From a virus: DNA of 64,000 bases. The stretch's first letter is position 1, and every line of letters begins with the position of its first letter. Under the pieces are notes generated by a model that ran no database searches, was not told the origin of the DNA, and saw nothing but the letters and a program-made list of their open reading frames with translations. Made by a program: the position numbers and the translations under genes. Below are positions 37,728 through 46,300 of the stretch, piece by piece. The stretch is from IMG/VR virus record IMGVR_UViG_3300036770_008702, positions 1 through 64,000 of that record. One strand, 5' to 3'.

Positions 37728-38439
37728 GAGCCGGATCCCGGCGGCGATCAGCGCGTCAGCGTCGATGTGGGCCGGGAGACTGCCGTCCGGTTGGGTCAGG
37801 TACTGCGTGGGTGTGCCTCAGAGGTAGGTGGTGATGCGCGCGTAGCATCGGCCTTCGCGAGGGCCAAAGAGCGGCCTGCGTACGCCAGACACTCGACGGT
37901 CACTCCGAAAAGCCACTCAGTGGCCCCCCTACACGACTACTGGGGACACCACCCATCCGCGTCGACAAACTCGACGAAAGCTACCTCAGGCCCGTCAAAC
38001 TCGCTGCTGCCAAGATCTGGAGCAGATTATGAGTCAGTGCCCCATGGCCTGCAGAAAATTCTACCACATGGGCCAAAGCCGTGCAGTAAACCCAAGTGTG
38101 TTAGGCAATCTTTAAGAATTTCACGATTTACATGACGAATTGCGGTAAAATTTCCAGATTTTCTGACAAAAACTACATCTTCGTATTCGTACATCTCAGT
38201 TTTATTTTGGTCAATATCGTTGAAATTTACGGGAATTATGGCAGAGTACGTCATCTCGAACTCCTGGTTGGTAACTGTGCACCCGTAGCGACGGCCATGG
38301 CGTGAGGCGGTGAGCGCGTTGGGCCTATAGAAAGGAGCTTACACGACCACGGGTGCCTCAATTCAAGATGGTCGTGAGCCCCGCGATCAACCTCGCCGCA
38401 ATAGCCTAAACTCGCCCCAATCGGCGTCGCCACACATCC
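37728..38439. other. junction between two tail-gene ends
   Basis: Contains the end of a truncated tail gene (about 37816-37840, ARITTYL and stop), the small frame at 38027-38254, and otherwise AT-richer DNA without a recognisable gene. It separates the EIRP module from the main tail operon. Confidence 0.4.
38027..38254 (-). CDS. small protein of unknown function
   Basis: 75 residues, MTYSAIIPVNFNDIDQNKTE onward. The ATG at 38254 has AGGAG six bases upstream, the best support for translation. The C-terminal third looks less natural and may come from a fused neighbouring sequence. AT-rich codons set it apart from the tail operon. I do not recognise a family. Confidence 0.45.
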   Translation of the reverse strand: MTYSAIIPVNFNDIDQNKTEMYEYEDVVFVRKSGNFTAIRHVNREILKDCLTHLGLLHGFGPCGRIFCRPWGTDS

Positions 38440-38997
38440 TCAGCTCTGTATCGCCCCCGCCGATCGAAACAGCGCGTCAACCTGCTCGACATTCAGCCCG
38501 AGGCCCGCGGCCAGATCAGACAGAAACGAGCTGTCCCGACTCCACTCCGATGCGCCGGCCCAGGCGTCCTGAACACGACCACCTGCAGCCGCGACTGCGA
38601 CTTCAACGGCATCCAGCAGCCCAGCCTCTCGCAAAGCGGCCTTGCCCTTCCAGGCCGGGACGACCGGCGGAACGGGCGGCTGGGATGCCGGAGGAAGGGC
38701 GACGTCCCACCCGCGGGACGGCGTCGCCGGCACGACCAGGGATACCTGGAAAGCTTCCTCGGGCTCGCGGCCATGCCAAGCCAGGTTGACGTGATACCGC
38801 GGGTCGATGACGTCACCGGCGATCGGCACACCGCCTTCGCCGACCTGCGCAGGGGCGACGATCGGCCCCACGATATCGACCGCCACACCCTGCGGCAGAT
38901 CGGGATCCTGGCCCGGCGGACAGGTCCACCCCGCAGCCTGGCACGCCGCGAGGAATTCCGCCCGGCTGGTGAACCGGTGACAGGTCGTGATCCACAT
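38440..38997 (-). CDS. phage tail protein, AIQS-type C-terminus
   Basis: 185 residues from the ATG at 38997 (MWITTCHRFTSRAEFLAACQ). The N-terminal half looks like a small tail-fibre adaptor. The last 70 residues (WKGKAALREAGLLDAVEVAV, then WSRDSSFLSDLAAGLGLNVE, then DALFRSAGAIQS) are the same helical module as the relic at 35796 and resemble tail-assembly C-termini. It follows the 415-residue structural gene by 11 bp and closes the main late operon of prophage B. Confidence 0.7.
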   Translation of the reverse strand: MWITTCHRFTSRAEFLAACQAAGWTCPPGQDPDLPQGVAVDIVGPIVAPAQVGEGGVPIAGDVIDPRYHVNLAWHGREPEEAFQVSLVVPATPSRGWDVALPPASQPPVPPVVPAWKGKAALREAGLLDAVEVAVAAAGGRVQDAWAGASEWSRDSSFLSDLAAGLGLNVEQVDALFRSAGAIQS

Positions 38998-39008
38998 GGC
39001 GTTGGCTC

Positions 39009-40256
39009 CTAGGGCGCCGTCAGCGTCTGCAGCAGGGCGTTGGACAGCCGGCGAGGGAAGTACTGGAACGCCCGGCAGGTGGCGTTGGCGAGGGAGGATG
39101 CCGAGGGCTCCGACCAAGGGGCCGCGCCGATCGCGATGCGGGCCGGGGTCGCCGGCAGAGGGCAAAGGGCGTGGCTGCTGACGGTGCCACCATCCAGGCA
39201 GAACGCTGCGTCGAAGTTGGCCCAGGCCATCGCCATCCGGAAGGTCACCGCATTGGCGAAGCTGAACGGCCGGGTCAGCGCCGCATAGCCAGCGCCACCC
39301 GCGCGCGTGTTCAGCACCAGCTGTCCGGTGGTGAAGCGTGACAGGTAGAAGGTGTCGTTGAAGGTCAGGCCGAAGCCGCCATAGACCAGGGCACTGCCAC
39401 CGGTCTGCGCCGGCACGATCCGGTTCACATACTCGAAGATCATCGTTCCCTCGCTGGGGTTGAACCAGCGCGTGTCGACGTCGAGGTAGAGGTTGTCGGC
39501 CCCGCGGGTGACCGAGGCGGTCGTAGTCGGGATGTAGCTCGTCGGGTTGGTCAGCGTGGCCTCCGCCTCGAGCTGTGCACCCCAGGCATAGATGCTGTTG
39601 GTGCTGGCGGGCGGGGTGTTGTCGGCCGCGGCGGGTCCGATCGACGCGGCGATGGCGGTCACCGTGGTGCTGGTGGCCTCGATCGCGCAGCGATACCAGC
39701 CGGCGCCGTGCGCCTCGATGGTCTTGGCGCTGTAGAGCAAGGTACCGGCGCCGGCGGTGTGGGTCCCGACCGCGCCGCTGACCAGGTTGAACCAGACCTG
39801 GATGGTATTGCTGCCGTCGCTCAGTTCCAGCACCGCGAAGCCACTGGCGGCGGCCTTGAGGAACACCACGAAGGCGATGCCGCGCCCGGCGGTGATGGTG
39901 ACGGCCTGCGTCAGCTTGCCGCCGCTGGCGGCCGCGGTGAGGGTGTCCGCCGTCGTGGTGCCATCCGGGGCCATGGTGGCATTCGGCGTGACGGTGAGGT
40001 TCGCCGCGGACCAGGGCGCGGTGTCCAGTTCCTCGCTGCGCAACAGCAGGTTGGTGCGCTGGGGCTCGATCAGCAGCCCCTCGCAGACGCCCGTGACCGG
40101 GTGGTGCTGCCAACGCCCGGTGTTGGCCGGCACGGCCCGAATGAGGCCTGTGCGCCCGACATTGCGGGCGGCCCCGGTGCGGGTGAAGCGGGCGCGCGGG
40201 TCGATCAACCCGGGGGCCTTGTGGAACTGCCAGTTGATGGCGGGCTCGACGGACAT
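39009..40256 (-). CDS. phage tail/spike structural protein
   Basis: 415 residues from the ATG at 40256 (MSVEPAINWQFHKAPGLIDP). LIEPQRTNLLLRSEELDTAP and the long Thr/Ala-rich beta stretch, then SIYAWGAQLEAEATLTNPTS match the concanavalin-like head-spike/tail-spike domain found in phages of this class. The C-terminal half has a second lectin-like beta domain (TRWFNPSEGTMIFEYVNRIV onward). Expected role: surface binding. It overlaps neither neighbour but is only 2-11 bp from each. Confidence 0.75.
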   Translation of the reverse strand: MSVEPAINWQFHKAPGLIDPRARFTRTGAARNVGRTGLIRAVPANTGRWQHHPVTGVCEGLLIEPQRTNLLLRSEELDTAPWSAANLTVTPNATMAPDGTTTADTLTAAASGGKLTQAVTITAGRGIAFVVFLKAAASGFAVLELSDGSNTIQVWFNLVSGAVGTHTAGAGTLLYSAKTIEAHGAGWYRCAIEATSTTVTAIAASIGPAAADNTPPASTNSIYAWGAQLEAEATLTNPTSYIPTTTASVTRGADNLYLDVDTRWFNPSEGTMIFEYVNRIVPAQTGGSALVYGGFGLTFNDTFYLSRFTTGQLVLNTRAGGAGYAALTRPFSFANAVTFRMAMAWANFDAAFCLDGGTVSSHALCPLPATPARIAIGAAPWSEPSASSLANATCRAFQYFPRRLSNALLQTLTAP

Positions 40257-40258
40257 GG

Positions 40259-40840
40259 CTATGCCACCTCGAAGGATGTGCTGCCGGTGCAGACCAGGGT
40301 GAGGATCGCGGAGCCGGTGGTCACCGTGATGCCCACCCCGGCGGTGCCGCCGTTGATGGCGTCGGTGGCGGCGCCGGTGTTCAGGGTCAGGGTGGCGCCG
40401 CTGCGGTTGCGCAGCCGGCAGGTCCAGCCGGGCCAAACGTCGATGGCCACCGGCAGGATCCAGGTGCGGGTGCCGTTGGTGCAGAGCAGCAGCTTGCCGG
40501 CGTCGTGCGGGGTGATCTGGTAGGTGGCGTTCTGCGTGTTGGGATAGAGTGACAGCGCCATGTCCCAGGGCCGGAAGCCGCCGCTGTCCAGATAGGCCAG
40601 GCGCGGCAGGTCCATCGGCTCGTTGCCGACGCCGTTGGCCGGCGTGCCGAGGGCCAACTGGGTGGCCAGGCTGCCCGAGGCGGCGGTGGCCGATGCCTGG
40701 GCCTGACCGGTCAGGTAGGCGACATCCTGCGCAGTGCGGCCGATCGCGTTGAGCGAGGGGCGGAAATAGATGCGGAACAGCCCGTTGGGGAAGTCGGCGT
40801 CGCTGCGGGCGGCGAGATAGGTCCAGTCCTCCTCACTCAT
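40259..40840 (-). CDS. phage tail protein of unknown detail
   Basis: 193 residues from the ATG at 40840, which has GGAGGA six bases upstream; the start overlaps the stop of the upstream gene (ATGA). The first half (MSEEDWTYLAARSDADFPNG, then FRIYFRPSLNAIGRTAQDVA) looks like a tail-attachment domain, and the second half is beta-rich with many Thr and Gly. It lies between a tail-tip protein and the spike gene. Confidence 0.65.
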   Translation of the reverse strand: MSEEDWTYLAARSDADFPNGLFRIYFRPSLNAIGRTAQDVAYLTGQAQASATAASGSLATQLALGTPANGVGNEPMDLPRLAYLDSGGFRPWDMALSLYPNTQNATYQITPHDAGKLLLCTNGTRTWILPVAIDVWPGWTCRLRNRSGATLTLNTGAATDAINGGTAGVGITVTTGSAILTLVCTGSTSFEVA

Positions 40841-41700
40841 AGCCATTCCTCCAGTTCCAGGACGGTCTCGTGCACGTTGTGGAAGGCCTGGGTGATCGGA
40901 TCGAGCTTGCGGAACCGCACCAGGCAATCGCGCTTGAACCGCCGCGCGGTGTCATCGGGGCTGGGCACGACCCAGAACGGGGTGTGGGTGCCGAGCAGGC
41001 GCTGGGCATCGAGCAGGGCGCCGAACGCCTCGACCCGGGTGATGCCCTTGAGCGCCAGGCGCAGCACCCGGGCCGGCGGTCGCGTCTCGCTGTAGAGCAC
41101 GCCGCCGAGCGATGTGGCGCTGACGCTGCGGTCCTCCCAGGCCAGCTGCGCGCCGGGGGCGAGGTTGCGCTCCGGCGACCAGATCGTGCCCAGGCGCAGG
41201 TGGGCGAGCTCGACATAACCATCGGGGTTGGCGGTGTCGTTGATCTCGATGGCCCAGTAGCGCGCCCGGATGTTCACCAGCGCGTCGTGCATGCCGTGGC
41301 TGGGATAGCCCACGATCTCCTCGTCCGAGAGCTGCCCGGTCCAGAAATTGTCGTCCTCCCATTCGAGGTCCTCGGGGAGGTAGACGGCCGGCCAGACCGG
41401 GATCCAACCGGCGCTGTAGAGATCCGTCCCGCCTGGCGTGGCGCCGGCGGTGATCCGCACCAGGGCATCGCGGGTCAGGTTGTGCCGCGCAACGCCGATC
41501 ATGCGCACCGGGATGTTGCTGGCGCCGAGATCGACGTTGAACTTGGTCGAGGCCAGCAGCAGGTTGCTGGACCGCGCGCGCAGGCTGAGGAGCGGTGGAT
41601 CGAGCAGCAGGTTGGCCAGCGGCGCGCCGGCTTGCCAGGCGCCGCCCGAGAGCGTTGCCACGGGCGCCTTGCTGTAGAATTGGAACTGGATGTTCGTCAC
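40837..41700 (-). CDS. phage tail-tip/baseplate-associated protein
   Basis: 287 residues (MTNIQFQFYSKAPVATLSGG). It has beta-rich segments such as VRMIGVARHNLTRDALVRIT and IWSPERNLAPGAQLAWEDRS, and FWVVPSPDDTARRFKRDCLV near the C-terminus. I recognise the type from similar phage late operons, not a named family. Translation is coupled to the next gene by ATGA. Confidence 0.7.
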   Translation of the reverse strand: MTNIQFQFYSKAPVATLSGGAWQAGAPLANLLLDPPLLSLRARSSNLLLASTKFNVDLGASNIPVRMIGVARHNLTRDALVRITAGATPGGTDLYSAGWIPVWPAVYLPEDLEWEDDNFWTGQLSDEEIVGYPSHGMHDALVNIRARYWAIEINDTANPDGYVELAHLRLGTIWSPERNLAPGAQLAWEDRSVSATSLGGVLYSETRPPARVLRLALKGITRVEAFGALLDAQRLLGTHTPFWVVPSPDDTARRFKRDCLVRFRKLDPITQAFHNVHETVLELEEWL

Positions 41701-41793
41701 GACCGTGACGCTCCTGAGCGTTGCGACGCGCGCGGCAGCGGCGTCGCGTGCGCCGCGAGAGCGCGCGCCGCTGACAGGTTGAGCATGGTGTTC

Positions 41794-43374
41794 CTAGCCC
41801 CAGAGATCGAGGGTGAGCTGCGAGCGCGGGCCGCCGGGGGTCTGGGCCCCGTCGACGTCGATGCCGACGACGCGAAAATCGCGGCCGGCACCGTAACCGA
41901 GCCGGCTGGTGACCAGACGCACCGCGCTGCCAAGATCGATCGCGGCTCGCGCCTGGGTGAGCCAGACGCCGACCTGAGTGAAGTCGCGCCGCAGCTTGTG
42001 CAGCGCGAGCACCCGGCTGGCCTCGGTTGCCATGTCCGCGGCCTGCTGCAGGCAGGTGTCGCGCAGCATCTCGGGGGCGAGGAGATGGGCGGTCTGCACC
42101 GCGGTGTCGCTGGCGATGGCCTCGCGCCAGGGTTGCAGCAACTCGGCACGACGGGCCTCGGTCAGTGACGGGCCAACGGCGACCAGGTCGTTGGCGCTGG
42201 TCTCGGCATAGGGCCGGCCGCGCAACCGGACCCGCCACACCGGGATCCCGGCATCGGCATCGCGGGTGGCCAGGGTGTCCAAGGCTTCGATCTCGACGTC
42301 GGTGAAGGTGAAGGCCGGGCTGCCGGTCGGCGCCAGCAGCTGGCCGACCTGCCACAGCCCGGTGCGGGTGGGGGCGAGCCAGCCGCCGCAGCCGCTGAGG
42401 ACCTGGTCGATCGCCTGCTGCCGGGTTACCTCGCCGGTGAGGTGGACGCCGCACTCGCCCGTGGCGGCGGCGTTGAGGGTGGTGAAGGACCCGGCATCCA
42501 GATCCCCGACGGCCACGCCGCAGCGCTGCGTCAGCAGGCGCTGGACGATCTCGCCGGCCTTGGCGACATAACCGCCGGCGGCATCGCCCTGCGCATCCAT
42601 GGTGATGCGGCCGACGGCCGACGCGCCGAGGCGGACCAGGCCGAGGGCGAGGCAGGTGTCGAACTGGCCGGCGGCGACCGTCGCGCCTTCGAGGGCTGCC
42701 AGGCTGGCGCGGTTGTTGCCGGAGAAGGTCAGCGCCACGCCCTGGTCGTAGACGGCGTCGACGGCCTGGGCCTGGCCGTCATGGAACTGGTAGATCAGCC
42801 GGGCGGTGTTCACCAGGATGGGGACCAGCTGGTAGCGCCGCCCGAACAGCAGCGGTTTGCGGCGTCCCTTGATGTCGTCGGCACTGCCCTCGGCGCCTGC
42901 AGGGAGGGCATTGTTGCCAGCGTAGAGATTGGCCTGGAGCGGCAGCGCCAGCATCTGCAGCTTGTCACGCAGGCGGATGGTCACGGTGCGGGCGCCGACC
43001 TCGACCTGCTCGGCGGTGCCGGTCAGGAAGGTAGTGGTGCCGCCGGGATAGGGCGCGTTTTGCGGCCCCACACGCACCACCACCTCACGCCCGTCGATAC
43101 CGAGGTCGCGGAGATAGGCAAGGCCCTGGTCCAGGTTGTTGAGCACGATGTCGCCGACACCGACCGTGCTGCCGCCGCCGAGGCGGGCGGCCGAGAACAT
43201 GGTGCGCTTGAAGCGGATCGGCTGCTGCAGGCGCGGGGCGAAGTGGACGTTCGGGGGCACCTCCGTCGGCCGGGTCATGGTGCCGAGGCCGGAGGTGAAG
43301 CGCAGCACTCGGGTGCCGGGGATGGCCGGGTCGTAGGCGGTGACCTCGACCAGAGTGATCAAACCGTCAGGCAT
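41794..43374 (-). CDS. phage tail hub/baseplate protein
   Basis: 526 residues. The N-terminal half (TAYDPAIPGTRVLRFTSGLG, then VGDIVLNNLDQGLAYLRDLG, then VRVGPQNAPYPGGTTTFLTG) is rich in short beta strands like tail hub proteins. The middle has a Cys-containing DAGSFTTLNAAATGECGVHL stretch, and VTRQQAIDQVLSGCGGWLAP is conserved-looking. Its start is adjacent to the tape-measure stop (43374), as in other long-tailed phages, where hub genes follow the tape measure. Confidence 0.7.
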   Translation of the reverse strand: MPDGLITLVEVTAYDPAIPGTRVLRFTSGLGTMTRPTEVPPNVHFAPRLQQPIRFKRTMFSAARLGGGSTVGVGDIVLNNLDQGLAYLRDLGIDGREVVVRVGPQNAPYPGGTTTFLTGTAEQVEVGARTVTIRLRDKLQMLALPLQANLYAGNNALPAGAEGSADDIKGRRKPLLFGRRYQLVPILVNTARLIYQFHDGQAQAVDAVYDQGVALTFSGNNRASLAALEGATVAAGQFDTCLALGLVRLGASAVGRITMDAQGDAAGGYVAKAGEIVQRLLTQRCGVAVGDLDAGSFTTLNAAATGECGVHLTGEVTRQQAIDQVLSGCGGWLAPTRTGLWQVGQLLAPTGSPAFTFTDVEIEALDTLATRDADAGIPVWRVRLRGRPYAETSANDLVAVGPSLTEARRAELLQPWREAIASDTAVQTAHLLAPEMLRDTCLQQAADMATEASRVLALHKLRRDFTQVGVWLTQARAAIDLGSAVRLVTSRLGYGAGRDFRVVGIDVDGAQTPGGPRSQLTLDLWG

Positions 43375-46300
43375 CAGGCGACATCCCGGACGGTGTTGCG
43401 CAGCTTCTGCACGGCCTCGGTGGTGCCACTGGTGCCGGCACGCACCTCGCCAGCGATCAGGACCGCCGCCTCGCGCAGCACCTGGCGCAAGTCGGCAACC
43501 TCCTGGCGCAGCGCCTGGAGATCGGCGCGCAGGCTGTCGGACGCCGCAGGCATGGTGGCGCGGACGCCGAGGGAGCCATCGCCACGGCGGGCCAAGGGCA
43601 TGATCGCCTCGGGCCCGGCCTCGCCGAACAGCGCCATCGGCGCCAGGGTGGGACGACCGACGAGGTCGGGGATGCCGCCGCGCGCGAAAGGGATGACGTT
43701 GCCGCCGGTGAACACGCCGCCGAGGGCAAAGGCGCCGCCTTCGCCGGCGTTGCCGCCACGGGCGTCGTCGATCAGCGTCTGGGTGTTCTGCACGACCTGG
43801 CTGGTGAAGCCGCGTGTCGCGGCAATGTCATCGCGCATGGTGGCGAGGATGGCGTTGGCCGCGGTGAGCAGCCCGGACAGCTTGTCGTCGATGGAGCGGC
43901 TGATCTGGATGGTCTCGGTGGTCTCGACCGCCTGGCGGATGATGCGGGTGATACTCTCGTCGGTCAGCAGCGTCGCCCCGGTGGCGGCGAGCACCTGCTG
44001 GAAGATGCCGCGCAGCACCGCCTCGCTCTCCGGCACGACGATGGTGCCGGTCGGCGCGAAGATGGTCTGGTTGATGCCGCGGGTGACGATGGCGCTCTCG
44101 ATGACCAGGGCCCGCTCGGCGTCCGTCAGAACCCGACCCAGCTGCTGCTCGACGGTGCGGACGACGCTGGCGGCCTGGATCAGTCCGGCGCGCTCCTCGG
44201 CGGTGAGGTCCCGGCCGATGGCTTGGCCGATGGTTCGTTCGATCGCCGCGCCCTGCACCAGGCTATCGCGCTCGGCATCGGACAGGGTGCGCCCGATTGT
44301 CTGCTCGATACTGCGCAGGATGCTGCCGCCCTGCACCAGGCCGGCGCGCTCCGCGTCGGTGAGATCGCGGCCGATGGCTTGCTCGACGATGCGGGCGATG
44401 CTAGCGCCCTGCACCAGGCTATCGCGCTCGGCATCGGAGAGGTTGCGGCCGATCGCCTGTTCAATGCTGCGCAGGATGCCGCCGCCCTGGACCAGGCCAG
44501 CACGCTCGGCGTCGGTGAGGTCTCGCCCCATCGCCTGCTGGATGGCGCGGGTGATATCGGCGTCATAGACGAGCCCGGCGCGTTCGGCGGGCGACAGGTC
44601 ACGCCCGATAGCCTGCTGGATGGCCCGCGTGATGTCGGCAGCCTGCACCAGGCCGGCGCGCTCGGCGACGGAGAGATCGCGGCCCATGGCCTGCTGGATC
44701 GCGCGGGTGATGTCGGCACCATAGACGAGCCCGGCGCGCTCGGCCGGCGACAGGTCACGTGCCATCCCCTGTTGGATGGCACGGGTGACATCGGCGGCCT
44801 GAACGAGCCCGGCACGCTCGGCGACGGACAGGTCGCGCTGCATCGACTGCTCGATGTCGCGGCGCACGACAGCGCCCTGCACCAGGGCGTCGATCTCACC
44901 ATCGGTCAGCAGTCGGCCAAGCCGTTCCTCAACCGTGCGCAGCACCGTAGCGGTCTGCACCAACCGCGCCCGGTCGGCGTCCGGTAGCGCGTTCAACGCC
45001 TCGGTGATGACGCGCACTATCTCGACACCGACCTGGACGTTCACCGAGCCGCCCAGCTGCTGAAGCGCGGCCAGGATCTGCGCGTCGTAGGACTGGGTGG
45101 CCGGCAGGTTCTCCAGGCTGGAGATGATGAACTGGCGCAGCGCCTGGAAGTCGGTGCCTGAGGCATACATGCCACGCCCGGCGGCCAGCAGCGTGTCGGC
45201 GGTCTGAGTGATGCGGGACAGAGCATCGCCGTCGCCGCCACGCGCCAGGGCCAGGTCCCGCCCGAAGGCGTTCTGGGCTTCGGTGAGCCGGTCGGTGGGC
45301 GAGGCGCCGCCGGAAGCTCCGGCGCGCAGTCCATCTATATAAGTACGGATCGCACCACCGGTGCGCAGCAACGCGTCGCGCGCCTGCTCGGCATAGCGGG
45401 CGATGATGGCGGCCCGCTCGGCCGCCTGCGTCTCCTCCAACGCCACCAGCAGCCGCGACTTCTCGGCCGCGGCGGTTGCCAGCGCCTCCAGTTGCTCGGT
45501 GAAGGCCCGTGTCTCCTGCCGCGCCGCCTCGGTCTGGCGGGCTAGTTCGGCCGCCTCGGTGTTGCCAGCTGCGGTGAGCCGCCGCACCACCAGCGCCACC
45601 TCGCCCTGGCGCAGCGTCTCGGTGCGTTGCACCTCCAAGGCCGCGATCTGCCGGGCACGCTCGGTGGCAAGCTTCTCCTCGGCGAGCCCGTACGTACGGG
45701 CCGTCTCGGTTGCCTTGTCGAAGGCGGCGTTGATGGCGTCGATCTGCTGCGCGAAGGCCGCCAGCGGCGCCGTGCCGAGCTTGTCGATCTCGGCCTGGGC
45801 GGCCAGGAAGCCATCGACCCATTGCGCCAGCTTGTCCACGCCGGAGAAGGTCTTGCCCTCCAGCGAGCGGGTGAGGTCAGCGTTGTCCCGCGAGGCAAAG
45901 CGCAGTCGGGTGTACGCCTCTTCGACCGAGCCGGCATCGGCCCAAGAATAGTCGGCGCCGTTCTTGTTCCCGCCGATGACGCTGACGCCACCCACCTGCA
46001 GGCCCCGCTGGGCCAGATAGGCGTTGGTGGCGGCGACAACCTGCTCGGCCTGGGCGAAGACCGCCTTGCCGCTGTCGTTGTAGAAACGGTAGTCAATCGG
46101 CATCAGCTGGTCGGCCATCGCGTTTGACGGCGCCGCGTCAGGCCCCCAGCCGGCGCTCTGCAACCGCAGGCCGAAGCCGCGCACGCTCTCGCCGGGGCCG
46201 AACAGGCCGCCCAGCCCCCCACCGGCTGCCCCGCCGAGCAGGCCGCCGATGAGGGTGCCGATGCCGGGGATGATCGAGCCCAGTGCCGCCCCGGCCAGGG

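Noticed and set aside
35796-38655. Diversity-generating retroelement (template and variable repeat)
   Set aside because: Differences between copies are not restricted to adenines and no reverse transcriptase gene is present.
42442-44568. A 708-codon rightward frame over hub and tape measure genes
   Set aside because: Antisense shadow of two coupled late genes; repeats in it mirror the tape measure repeats.
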